The notes: a model not told the origin generated them from the sequence alone. A stretch of 7,951 bases of DNA from an uncultured Lachnospiraceae bacterium (GCA_910579325.1 CAJTTU010000132.1:1-7951); one strand, 5' to 3'. Counted from the stretch's first letter, positions 1 through 6,872 are shown. A program made the numbers and translations.

Positions 1-103
1 GGAACTGGCGCTCTCCCTTACTTCCCCTTATCATCAGGATACCGATGGTAATAACGGCAATCAGATAAGCAGCGTCAAACAGTGTTTCTACGATTGCTTG
101 CAT
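1..103 (-). CDS. Small membrane protein, N-terminal fragment (cut by window edge)
   Basis: Only the first 34 codons are inside the window. They begin MQAIVETLFDAAYLIAVITI and continue GILMIRGSKGERQF with no stop. Residues about 10-25 are hydrophobic and are followed by a basic stretch (R, K, R), which fits a first transmembrane helix with the positive side in the cytoplasm. The ATG at 103 has a good ribosome binding site, AAGGAG, eight bases upstream (112-117), so the start is well supported although the ORF is short. It lies 43 bases after the stop of the Sel1-repeat gene with no terminator between, so the two are probably co-transcribed. The start resembles conserved uncharacterised membrane proteins of Clostridia, but that is memory and not a search. 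The function is unknown. Confidence 0.75.
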   Translation of the reverse strand, partial: MQAIVETLFDAAYLIAVITIGILMIRGSKGERQF

Positions 104-146
104 AGTTTATTCTCCTTTATGCCCAGTTTTATTTTTCTAAAAACTC

Positions 147-1382
147 TTATTTCCTCCGCCACACCCCAAACAGACTTTTCTTGTAATGTTTCAGTGCCTC
201 CGCCGCAGGCCCATAGTTTCCTGCCCCTTTCAGATACTCCACGCCTTTTCCAATGTCCTCCCGCACACCGATTCCCTCAGCATACATCATTCCCAGTCCA
301 TAACTTTTATAGGGCGAATTTTTGCTTCTCTCCAGAAACGCTTTTCCCTTCTCCGGGTTCTGCAGACAGCCGTATCCCAATAGATAGCAGATCCCCAGCA
401 AATCATATTTGAAATATTCCGGCTCCTTATCCTTCTCCAGCCATTGAACCGCCCGCGCATAGTCCACAGCCGTACCCCAGCCGTGGAAATACATGACCCC
501 CAGCTGGCGGCATGCGTAACTGTCGTTGCCATGGCCGGCGGTTTTTTCGTAACACTGGAGCGCATAGGATAGATTCCGCTCCACTGCCTTGCCGTCCCAA
601 TAAATATCCCCTATAATATGCCAGCTCCACAAATGTCCTGCCTCCGCCGCCTTCAGCGCCCAGGGGAGGGCTTCTTTGTGCTTTTCCTCTGTGTATGCCA
701 GGTGATTGGCGTAGGCGTACATCCACTCCGGATAACCCATCTCCGCGCCCTGGCGCATAATTGGCACCGCCTTTTCCGGCTCCGGCTGAATGTAATCTCC
801 CCGGCCATACTGGTAATAATGGCAGTAATTCCGTCCCGCCAGGATCATTCCCCCGGAAAATGCCTTTTCAAACCAAGGGATACTCTGTTCCATTGCCTGC
901 CGTTTCCAGGCATTCCAGGCCTTCTTATTTGCAAATTCGCTTTCCTTGCGATCCTCAATCTCTATAATGTCCAGAAAATAATAGGTGTTCCCGATCATGT
1001 ACTGACAGAATGCACAGCCGTTTTTCGCTTTCTCATAGATTACCTCCCATGCCTCTTTTATGTTGCCAAAAGGCATGAACTCCCGCATCTCCGGTGTCAG
1101 CATATCCATACGGAGCGCCCCCAGAACCGCAGCGGCACTGCCCAGGGAGATTGCCTGACGGAGCATGGCATAGGCTGCCGCCTCATTTTCCTCAAAGGGG
1201 TGATATTCCCAGCTATAACAGGAGCCGGAAAAGCAACGGGAGAGAAAATAGCAGGCATCCCCATCGTCTTCCTTTGCCGCAAGCAATAATGCATCCGCTG
1301 CCGCCTTTGCCTTTTCGTTGTCACAACAATAATAAAGATCCTCAATGGCCTTATCCACCACATCGTTAAAATACTTTTCCAT
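147..1382 (-). CDS. Sel1-like (TPR-type) repeat protein
   Basis: A 411-residue soluble protein with no signal peptide or membrane helix, so probably cytoplasmic. The C-terminal half consists of Sel1-like repeats, helix-turn-helix units of about 36 residues with small residues and G-x-G near the turn. Clear units lie near residues 181-216 (YQYGRGDYIQPEPEKAV), 250-286 (IIGDIYWDGKAVERNLSYAL), 287-318 (LGVMYFHGWGTAVDYARAV), 325-355 (LLGICYLLGYGCLQNPEKG) and 359-389 (YGLGMMYAEGIGVREDIGKG). The N-terminal 140 residues are more divergent, with further helical-repeat character (YFLSRCFSG, CQYMIGNTYYF). Sel1 proteins usually act as protein-interaction scaffolds; no catalytic motif is visible and the partner is unknown. 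The ATG at 1382 is preferred, with GGGG seven bases upstream. A GTG in frame at 1430, preceded by AGAGGGG, would add 16 residues and cannot be excluded. The gene has its own likely promoter at 1464-1492 and is followed after 43 bases by a small membrane protein gene. Confidence 0.88.
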   Translation of the reverse strand: MEKYFNDVVDKAIEDLYYCCDNEKAKAAADALLLAAKEDDGDACYFLSRCFSGSCYSWEYHPFEENEAAAYAMLRQAISLGSAAAVLGALRMDMLTPEMREFMPFGNIKEAWEVIYEKAKNGCAFCQYMIGNTYYFLDIIEIEDRKESEFANKKAWNAWKRQAMEQSIPWFEKAFSGGMILAGRNYCHYYQYGRGDYIQPEPEKAVPIMRQGAEMGYPEWMYAYANHLAYTEEKHKEALPWALKAAEAGHLWSWHIIGDIYWDGKAVERNLSYALQCYEKTAGHGNDSYACRQLGVMYFHGWGTAVDYARAVQWLEKDKEPEYFKYDLLGICYLLGYGCLQNPEKGKAFLERSKNSPYKSYGLGMMYAEGIGVREDIGKGVEYLKGAGNYGPAAEALKHYKKSLFGVWRRK

Positions 1383-1389
1383 ACTTTTG

Positions 1390-1393
1390 CCCC
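1390..1393 (-). promoter_or_regulatory. Ribosome binding site favouring the 1382 start of the Sel1 gene
   Basis: Reading the minus strand, AAGAAGGGG is followed by seven bases and then ATG. A second purine-rich site, AGGAGGT, lies about 25 bases before this ATG, too far for normal use. AGAGGGG also sits five bases before the upstream GTG at 1430, so two starts remain possible. ATG is favoured by codon type. Confidence 0.5.
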
Positions 1394-1463
1394 TTCTTTT
1401 TAAAATACCTCCTGAACAGCTTGCCCGCACTTAATCCCCTCTGACAAAACTATAATATATGAA

Positions 1464-1492
1464 ATTATATCATTGTCTGTTGAAATCCACAA
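1464..1492 (-). promoter_or_regulatory. Probable sigma-A promoter of the Sel1 gene, extended -10
   Basis: On the minus strand TTGTGG (1487-1492) is followed by exactly 17 bases and then a perfect TATAAT (1464-1469). TG lies one base before the -10 box, giving an extended -10 (TGATATAAT), which can offset the weak -35 box. Transcription would start near 1457 and leave a leader of about 75 bases before the ATG at 1382. An inverted repeat, AACCA-GGA-TGGTT (1491-1503), overlaps the upstream edge of the -35 box and could be an operator, though it is short. This is the best promoter match in the window. It implies that the Sel1 gene is transcribed independently of the ABC transporter operon upstream. 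Confidence 0.6.
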
Positions 1493-1598
1493 CCAGGATG
1501 GTTATATTACCGCTTCGTTCTTTGTCACATCTGCACATTCGTATGCTGAACTGATATTCATATCTTTCAAAAAATCATGACTTTTGGAGTACCCTCAT

Positions 1599-4103
1599 TT
1601 ATTCTACAGCCTCAATCGATTCCACAATGCTCATTCTGCTAATCTTTTTTAAAGGAATACAGGTTGCCAGAATACATGCCCCGATGGAAAGAAGCGATGC
1701 ACAGGCAATGGGAACTACAGGAACTGCTGTCAGCCGAATGGTGTCCGTCGCCCCGGCCTCCACAAATACCGTACCCAGATATCCGGCGATGCTTCCAATT
1801 ACCGCTGCATTCCTGCCATAATAAAACCCTTCCCACAAGAACACCCGGAACAGACTTCCCACACTCATACCCATAGCACGCTGTATCCCGATCTCCGTGA
1901 TCCGGGTATGGATATTGGTGTAGACCGTATTGATAATGTTCAGGATTCCTATGAGGCCGATAAACAGAATCAGTCCCCAGGCCAGCAGCCGAATCTGGGC
2001 TTCGCTTTCCTCAAACTGACGGTCCGTCTGTTCATAGGATACTGTAACTGTTCCCGGTATCCGCCTGCCAAGCGCTTCCAGCGCCTGATCAAAAGCGATT
2101 CGGTCGGCGCCTTCCTTCAATTCCGGACGCAGTTCCGCATAGGTGTCCGTTCCTGTAAGGCCGGAGTAAATCCGGTCACTGACCAGAACCTGAACGCCAT
2201 TTATAAATCCACTGTTGCCCACACTGAAATAGCCATCATAGCCGCTCATGGACAGCAGTACCGGCAGCTTTTTCCCGGATACGGTAATCTCGCTTCCTTC
2301 CTCCACATGGGTCGTGCCAAAGGCTACCCCATCGATTTCCATGGGGATGGGATTGCGTACTACGCACCCTTCTCCTGCTTTCAGCATATCAAGCTGCCCT
2401 TTCGTCAGCCTGGAAGCGAATTTATGATCCATCCAGCAGTCATTAAACCCAAAGATCTGAAAAGATTCGCTAACCCCCAGCATAATATCAGTTTCAATCC
2501 CTATGGGCCGGTTCTTTTCATCCAAGTCATAGAGGGAAAACTGCTGCGCCGCCACATAATCCACATCTTCTTCCAATTCCAGCGCTTTCAGTTCCTCCGG
2601 TGAGATACCTTCGTACTGATTGACGATGGAATAATCCCCCAGGTGTTCTGATAACGAGCCGGATACACTAAGCAGAGACAGAAAACTCTGCAGCGTGATA
2701 AAGACGGTAATGCTCATGACCAAGGACAAGACGGTTACTGCTGTCCGCCCCTTGCTGCGGCTTAGATTCAGTTTGGCATAATACCGTTCAAAATTCCGAA
2801 TCTTTTTGATGTTCCGATTCCTGCGCTTTACCCTCACGCCGATTCCTGACATGGCTGTGACCGGAGGCACTCTGGCCGCAAACAGAGCCACCGGAGCTGC
2901 CGCCAGAAACATAAATACCAGAGTTACAAAGGCACTGATCAACAGATATCCCCATTTTCCTGTACTGTTGGCATCTATCAAAGCCTGAAGCTGTTCCCTG
3001 CTTCCTGCCAGAAACATCTCCGGTGAAAGCTGGTTTAATGCCGCGGTCAGAATTCCCTTCGCGGAAAGGCAGCCAAAAAGCAGGCCAAGGGGAATCCCTG
3101 CCATGCACAGCAGCAATACCTCTGCAGCAACCACACAATACAGCTGTGTTTTCTCCGCACCAAGGGCTCTGAGCGTGCCGTACTGCCCTAGCCGCCTGGA
3201 AACAGCGATTTTCATAATATTATAAACCACCAGCCCGGCCGCCAACAGAATCAGGGCAGTGACCAATACCCCCACAAACGCCAGCCAGGAAAAACCGGCA
3301 TCATCCACGGCCAGCTCCGAATCAGCCGCTTCCGAATCATAAGAAATGCCAAGGGCATTCAAAAGAGGGATATTATAAAGAGTATCCAGTTCATGTATTT
3401 CCAGCCTTTCGCAGAGTTCATCCATCACAGCCTGAAAGTTTCTTCTCTCTTCTGTACGGATATCCATATTATAATAAAGATACTCCGGCGGAAGAACCTC
3501 CTCTGCCGTTCCCTGCCCCGCAAGCCCCAGGATATGGCCTCCGGTATAATTCAGAAAATTACTCTCCGTAATCCCTACCAAAGTAAACTCCGCCGTATAT
3601 TCATAGGCATCTACTATGATTCCATGGCGCAGAGCCTTCGAGAAAGAAAGTCTTATTTTATCCCCTATTTTCCCATCAAATCCCAGAAACTGCAAAGCAT
3701 CTTCCGGCAAGGCCAGTTCCATGGGATCTTTGGGCAGCCTTCCTTCCGCAAGACGGGAATATGTGGGTCTCGTGGCTATCCCACCGTTCCAATATTCCAC
3801 CAGATCCAAAGAAAGCTGGTCATTCAGTTTTTGATCTCCCAGCGAAACAAAGCGTCCTGCATAAGACAAGCGGGGATCATCTTCCAGTATCTGTGCCTTT
3901 TCTTCCGTAAGCTGTACAAAGGTTGCGTAACGGTTCCCGCCGATAGCAACTGCCTGCTGCTGGCGCATGGCAGAGAGGACACCTACGGACTGTCCTGCCG
4001 CAGTGGTCATCATAGCAGACAAAATCACCGCAATAAAAATTAGAAAAGAAGTCAGTTTCTGTGAATGTACTTCCTTAAGAGCCAGTGCACGATAACTTTT
4101 CAT
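1599..4103 (-). CDS. MacB/FtsX-type ABC transporter permease with two FtsX domains
   Basis: An 834-residue integral membrane protein built as a tandem duplication. Each half has one helix, a large extracytoplasmic MacB_PCD-like domain and a three-helix FtsX domain. Predicted helices are near residues 17-39, 272-298, 322-345, 384-410, 452-475, 704-728, 757-780 and 793-815. The extracytoplasmic domains span about 40-270 and 476-703. The conserved FtsX cytoplasmic motif appears twice, as QYGTLRALGAEKTQL (307-321) and EIGIQRAMGMSVGSL (737-751), where it should contact the ATPase. Family members move lipoproteins, peptides or antibiotics out of the membrane or drive envelope change mechanically; the substrate here is unknown. 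The ATG at 4103 is chosen because it forms an ATGA overlap with the ATPase stop and has GGAG six bases upstream. The in-frame ATG at 4115 has no such site. The eight-helix layout differs from BceB (ten helices, one extracytoplasmic domain), so I do not call it BceB. Confidence 0.93.
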   Translation of the reverse strand: MKSYRALALKEVHSQKLTSFLIFIAVILSAMMTTAAGQSVGVLSAMRQQQAVAIGGNRYATFVQLTEEKAQILEDDPRLSYAGRFVSLGDQKLNDQLSLDLVEYWNGGIATRPTYSRLAEGRLPKDPMELALPEDALQFLGFDGKIGDKIRLSFSKALRHGIIVDAYEYTAEFTLVGITESNFLNYTGGHILGLAGQGTAEEVLPPEYLYYNMDIRTEERRNFQAVMDELCERLEIHELDTLYNIPLLNALGISYDSEAADSELAVDDAGFSWLAFVGVLVTALILLAAGLVVYNIMKIAVSRRLGQYGTLRALGAEKTQLYCVVAAEVLLLCMAGIPLGLLFGCLSAKGILTAALNQLSPEMFLAGSREQLQALIDANSTGKWGYLLISAFVTLVFMFLAAAPVALFAARVPPVTAMSGIGVRVKRRNRNIKKIRNFERYYAKLNLSRSKGRTAVTVLSLVMSITVFITLQSFLSLLSVSGSLSEHLGDYSIVNQYEGISPEELKALELEEDVDYVAAQQFSLYDLDEKNRPIGIETDIMLGVSESFQIFGFNDCWMDHKFASRLTKGQLDMLKAGEGCVVRNPIPMEIDGVAFGTTHVEEGSEITVSGKKLPVLLSMSGYDGYFSVGNSGFINGVQVLVSDRIYSGLTGTDTYAELRPELKEGADRIAFDQALEALGRRIPGTVTVSYEQTDRQFEESEAQIRLLAWGLILFIGLIGILNIINTVYTNIHTRITEIGIQRAMGMSVGSLFRVFLWEGFYYGRNAAVIGSIAGYLGTVFVEAGATDTIRLTAVPVVPIACASLLSIGACILATCIPLKKISRMSIVESIEAVE

Positions 4104-4789
4104 CTTAAGCTCCATTTCTGCGCAGCTTTTTGCGCCAATACACCGTCTACAATGGAAAACTGCCGGTTGGCCATTCCGGCCACACGGCTGTCGTGAGTAA
4201 TGATAACTATTGTTTTTCCCATTTTCTCATGTACTTTTCCAAGTATTTCCATCACTTCCCCTCCGCTTTTACTATCCAGGTTTCCCGTTGGCTCATCGGC
4301 GAAAATTACGTCCGGCTGTGTAATCAGCGCGCGGGCGATGGCCACCCTCTGCTGCTGCCCCCCGGAAAGTTCATGGGGCAGATGGGTCAGTCTGCCGCCG
4401 ATTCCAAGCAATTTTGACAATTGTTCCAGATACGCCTCATCCGGCTGCCTTTTGTCAAGGAGCAGGGGCATCAAAATATTTTCCCGCGCGGTCAGAACCG
4501 GAAGCAGATGAAACTGCTGAAATACAAAACCAATGCTTCTGCGGCGCAGTGCAGACCGTTCTCTATCAGAAAGGCTGTAAATGTCCTTATCATCATAAGT
4601 CAAACGGCCGGAAGTCGGCTGATCCAATCCGGATAACAGATGGAGCAGGGTGCTCTTCCCACTTCCTGATGGACCTGTAATCGAAATAAAGTCGCCCGGC
4701 ATAATCTGAAGCGAAACCCGGTCCAGCGCTGTTACAAGGCTTTCCCCTTCCCCATAAATCTTTGAAAGTTCTTTTGCTTCAATCTTCAT
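4100..4789 (-). CDS. ABC transporter ATP-binding protein, MacB/LolD type
   Basis: A 229-residue cytoplasmic ATPase of normal length for this family. The motifs appear in order: Walker A GPSGSGKST (39-47), Q-loop FVFQQFHLLP (Q91/Q92), signature LSGGQQQRVAIARAL (141-155), Walker B VIFADEP with the catalytic E166, D-loop GNLDS (169-173) and switch H199 in ITHD. FQQFHLLP followed by LTARENILMPLL is typical of ATPases that pair with FtsX/MacB permeases. The start ATG at 4789 has AAGGAG about ten bases upstream. The stop overlaps the permease start (ATGA), so the two proteins should be made together and form the complex, probably two ATPases with one or two permease chains; since the permease is itself a tandem duplication, one chain may suffice. 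All catalytic residues are present. The C-terminal tail LAQKAAQKWSLR lies in a segment whose DNA is repeated before the response regulator gene. Confidence 0.97.
   Translation of the reverse strand: MKIEAKELSKIYGEGESLVTALDRVSLQIMPGDFISITGPSGSGKSTLLHLLSGLDQPTSGRLTYDDKDIYSLSDRERSALRRRSIGFVFQQFHLLPVLTARENILMPLLLDKRQPDEAYLEQLSKLLGIGGRLTHLPHELSGGQQQRVAIARALITQPDVIFADEPTGNLDSKSGGEVMEILGKVHEKMGKTIVIITHDSRVAGMANRQFSIVDGVLAQKAAQKWSLR
4110..4113 (-). promoter_or_regulatory. Ribosome binding site deciding the FtsX permease start
   Basis: GGAG lies six bases before the ATG at 4103, inside the last codons of the ATPase gene. The ATG and the ATPase TGA share bases (ATGA), the usual arrangement for translational coupling. 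The alternative ATG at 4115 overlaps this site and lacks one of its own. Confidence 0.65.
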
Positions 4790-4905
4790 AAAAATACACT
4801 CTCCTTATCATTATTCAGCATCCACATAAACAATAACTGCCAAATTGATGCTGTTATGCTATAAGGAAAGTGTAACGGGTAAATCTCAAAAAACGCTCAA
4901 AGTTT
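4790..4905. promoter_or_regulatory. Gap between kinase and ATPase genes with phased TTTGAG repeats
   Basis: On the minus strand TTTGAG occurs at 4915-4920 (inside the last codons of the kinase), 4896-4901 and 4885-4890. The last two are exactly 11 bases apart, and the 11-base units match at 8 of 11 positions. Eleven-base phased direct repeats are the usual binding pattern of OmpR-family regulators, and one is encoded directly upstream. TTAC also repeats at seven-base spacing just downstream (TTACCCGTTACAC). No strong -35/-10 pair is visible: TTGGCA is present, but nothing like TATAAT lies 16-18 bases beyond it. An activator-dependent promoter for the ATPase-permease pair is therefore an inference. 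Confidence 0.35.
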
Positions 4906-6006
4906 TTATTTTATCTCAAAGAATACTGTGGCCGCTGCACCACCTGCCGGTCTGTTCTCCAGGCAGAGTTTTCCTCCGTGTTTCAGGCACAGCAGACTGC
5001 TGCTGTAAAGCCCCATCCCAAAATGTTCAGCATTCTCCTCCATTTTCCCAAAGGGCTTTGGCCCGCCCTTTACCAGTTCAGGAGGAAAGCCGGGACCGTC
5101 ATCTGCAACCGTAAGGCACAGTATATGCTCGGCCAGCGTCAAATCAATCTCCAGTTTCCTGCAAGCAAAACGCCCTGCATTTCCGATCAGATTTTCTGCC
5201 ACCGTCAAAAATATCCCATGGTCCATCCTGACCATGCCAAAATCCGGCACAGACAGTATAAGATGAAGTCCGGGCGCAAGCATGCGTGCAGTTTCTTCCA
5301 GTTCTTCCCGAAGGACAAAGACATCCGTATCACAAAGCCTCACCTGTATCTGTTCCAGCCTCTGTACGCTGCTCATGGCCTCCACATACTGTTCCACCCG
5401 CATCACATAGCGTTCCATCCTCTCCAGCGTATGTTCATCCGCCTTTCCGCTTTTCATCAGCTTTATACTTCCCTTCAGGACGGTGACCGGATTGCGCAGG
5501 TCGTGGGCAAAGGCCGCATTAAGCCTTTTTCGTTCCTCTGCCTGCTGCCACAGTTCCCCATTCGTTCTTAAAAGTTCTTCCCGCATTATCTCAAATGCGG
5601 CACAAAGTTTTCCCAGTTCATCCTCTGATGCCTCCGGCATGGAAAAATCCAGGTCATGATTTTGAATACGTTCGGTTCCCATTTTAAGAATCTCAATAGG
5701 GGCTTTTAATTTCAAACGATAAAAAAGAATTCCGGCAACGCCCAAGCCTCCGGCCGGAAGCAGAACCGCGGAAAACAGACGTATACCGTCCAGAAGTTCC
5801 AGCATCCGCTGCTCGTTCCGGTCAGGCTCGTCCAGTTTCGTAACCACGCCGTCAGAATCAATGGCCAAACCTCCCTGGGGATACCGATCCGCAATCCTTC
5901 CGCAGAGCAGATACACTCCCAATGTCAGCAAAAGCGCAGTTGCCAGACACAGGACGGACATCAGAAAAAAACACCGTTTCAACCCCATATTTTTCAGCCG
6001 TTCCAT
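4906..6006 (-). CDS. Sensor histidine kinase, HisKA/HATPase type
   Basis: A 366-residue membrane kinase. Two helices (about 12-35 and 75-97) enclose an extracytoplasmic loop of only about 40 residues, too small for a normal sensor domain. A HAMP-like linker follows (about 98-150, with EDELGKLCAAFEIM). The HisKA motif is AFAHDLRNPVTVLKG with phospho-acceptor H168, and the conserved E/D after it is D169. The ATPase domain has an N-box (ENLIGNA, 271-277), a G1 box (DDGPGF, 302-307) and a G2 box (HFGMGLYSS, 328-336). It should autophosphorylate and pass phosphate to the overlapping response regulator. The ATG at 6006 overlaps the regulator's 3' end by 13 bases and is preferred over an in-frame GTG at 6018 with no good ribosome binding site. 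A short loop is typical of kinases that sense membrane events or read the state of a partner ABC transporter. The stimulus is not identifiable. Confidence 0.95.
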   Translation of the reverse strand: MERLKNMGLKRCFFLMSVLCLATALLLTLGVYLLCGRIADRYPQGGLAIDSDGVVTKLDEPDRNEQRMLELLDGIRLFSAVLLPAGGLGVAGILFYRLKLKAPIEILKMGTERIQNHDLDFSMPEASEDELGKLCAAFEIMREELLRTNGELWQQAEERKRLNAAFAHDLRNPVTVLKGSIKLMKSGKADEHTLERMERYVMRVEQYVEAMSSVQRLEQIQVRLCDTDVFVLREELEETARMLAPGLHLILSVPDFGMVRMDHGIFLTVAENLIGNAGRFACRKLEIDLTLAEHILCLTVADDGPGFPPELVKGGPKPFGKMEENAEHFGMGLYSSSLLCLKHGGKLCLENRPAGGAAATVFFEIK

Positions 6007-6665
6007 CGGTATCCGCACCCCCAGACAGTTTCGATATAAGCAGTAGACGTATGGGCCGCCAGCTTTGCCCGGATTTTCCGGATATGTTCCATGACCACAT
6101 CGCTGCTGCCCTCCCCATCAATCCCCCATATGCTTTCATAAATATGCTCCCGGTCAAACACCTGCCCTGCATGCAGGGAAAGCAGTTCCAGGATATCAAA
6201 CTCCCGCCTGGAAAATATCACCGATTCCCCGTTTACCGTCACGGTACGGGCCGTATAGTCGATGGCAAGTTCTCCAAAAAACTTAACGGCAGAAATGTTC
6301 TGCCGCCTTTCTTCCCTCCGCAGATGGGCGGCAACTCTTGCACCCAGTTCATCCAGATCAAAGGGCTTTACAATATAGTCATCCCCGCCTGCCTGAAACC
6401 CCACAATCTGATCTGCGGATTCTATACGGGCTGTCAGAAAAAGAATCGGACAGCCCACATGGTTTCGTATGTTTCGGCAGACGGAAAGGCCGTCCATGCC
6501 GGGCATATTGATATCCAGCAGAATCAGGTCCGGACGCATTTCCGCTTTTTGAATCGCTTCTTTCCCATTATAAGCAGTCAGAACATCATACTCTTCTGAA
6601 AAATAACTTCTCATCATATCCACAATTCCATGCTCATCATCCACGATCAATAATTTTCTTTTCAT
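5994..6665 (-). CDS. OmpR/PhoB-family response regulator
   Basis: A 223-residue regulator of typical length. The receiver domain (about 1-118) has the acidic pair D9/D10, phospho-acceptor D51 in LLDINMPGMDG, T78 in PILFLTAR and K100 in DDYIVKPFD. The C-terminal winged-helix DNA-binding domain (about 127-223) has the usual FSRREFDILELL and recognition-helix region (SSDVVMEHIRKIRAKL), ending YIETVWGCGYRWNG. It should bind direct-repeat DNA when phosphorylated by the kinase encoded next, whose start codon lies inside this gene. The ATG at 6665 is chosen because the receiver fold begins at once (MKRKLLIVDDE) and GGGG lies six bases upstream. A longer reading from a TTG at 6704 adds 13 residues with no family support. 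Likely targets are the ATPase-permease pair downstream and possibly its own promoter; this is inferred from position only. Confidence 0.96.
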   Translation of the reverse strand: MKRKLLIVDDEHGIVDMMRSYFSEEYDVLTAYNGKEAIQKAEMRPDLILLDINMPGMDGLSVCRNIRNHVGCPILFLTARIESADQIVGFQAGGDDYIVKPFDLDELGARVAAHLRREERRQNISAVKFFGELAIDYTARTVTVNGESVIFSRREFDILELLSLHAGQVFDREHIYESIWGIDGEGSSDVVMEHIRKIRAKLAAHTSTAYIETVWGCGYRWNG

Positions 6666-6671
6666 GCTTAT

Positions 6672-6675
6672 CCCC
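6672..6675 (-). promoter_or_regulatory. Ribosome binding site of the response regulator gene
   Basis: GGGG, in AAATGGGGATAAGC, lies six bases before the ATG at 6665. The same AGAAATGG context precedes the FtsX permease start; see the findings. Confidence 0.55.
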
Positions 6676-6820
6676 ATTTCTGCGCATCTTTTTGCACTTG
6701 TCAATTTGAAGAAGATACAGATTCGCTAATATCCCAGGAAATGTTCAGGCCGGTAATTTCCCGAAACGGCATATAAAATGGACGTGGCCGTTCCGAAGCC
6801 CCCGGTATTCATACCCTTCT

Positions 6821-6849
6821 ATCTTAACTTAACGGAACTATTATTTCAA
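6821..6849 (-). promoter_or_regulatory. Possible promoter of the response regulator-kinase operon
   Basis: On the minus strand TTGAAA (6844-6849, five of six to consensus) is followed by 17 bases and TAAGAT (6821-6826, four of six). The start of transcription would be near 6814, giving an untranslated leader of about 150 bases before the ATG at 6665. A tandem TTAAG repeat spans the -10 box, and the inverted repeat GGAAAT-N13-ATTTCC (6737-6761) lies in the leader. Both could bind regulators, but neither is conclusive. Confidence 0.4.
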
Positions 6850-6872
6850 GGCTGTGTCCTACCGGGAAAGGC

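Larger units (their letters stand above)
1383..1598. other. Intergenic region between the FtsX permease and the Sel1 gene
   Basis: These 216 AT-rich bases hold the promoter above and two short palindromes. GATAT-TC-ATATC lies at 1553-1564. A weak AT-rich dyad centred on TCATGA lies at about 1570-1585, just after the permease stop codon. Neither has the GC-rich stem and downstream T tract of a convincing rho-independent terminator. No small gene with a credible ribosome binding site was seen. Confidence 0.6.
6666..6872. other. Intergenic region before the response regulator, with possible coding remnants
   Basis: These 207 bases hold the promoter above. On the minus strand a 28-codon frame starts with ATG at 6812 (MNTGGFGTATSILYAV...) and stops at 6726. 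A second frame in another phase starts at 6772 (MPFREITGLNISWDISES...) and stops at 6701; beyond that stop it continues QVQKDAQKWG, which resembles the ATPase tail AQKAAQKW. Neither frame has a good ribosome binding site at normal spacing, so I do not call a gene. They may be chance or decayed coding sequence. No convincing terminator follows the ABC-2 permease. Confidence 0.4.

Noticed and set aside
618..1289. 223-codon plus-strand open frame opposite the Sel1-repeat gene
   Set aside because: Its sequence lacks any recognisable domain and lies wholly antisense to a well-supported repeat protein; it is a shadow frame.
1570..1585. AT-rich palindrome centred on TCATGA after the permease stop as a terminator
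   Set aside because: The stem is A-T only apart from a wobble pair and has no GC-rich core.
1908..2603. 231-codon plus-strand open frame opposite the FtsX permease
   Set aside because: No domain and no sensible ribosome binding site, and it is entirely antisense to the second extracytoplasmic domain of the permease.
3393..4043. 216-codon plus-strand open frame opposite the permease N-terminus
   Set aside because: It is antisense to a conserved coding region and its composition is typical of a shadow frame.
4889..4907. AAAAAC/GTTTTT hairpin just after the kinase stop as a terminator
   Set aside because: The six-pair stem is almost all A-T, and the T tract is part of the stem, so it is too weak to call a terminator.
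5922..6599. 225-codon plus-strand open frame opposite the response regulator
   Set aside because: It is antisense to the regulator, which has every family motif; the plus-strand product shows none.
6682..6709. Perfect TTGACA -35 box just before the response regulator
   Set aside because: At 17-base spacing the -10 would be AGAAAT (three of six), and transcription would begin inside the ribosome binding site.
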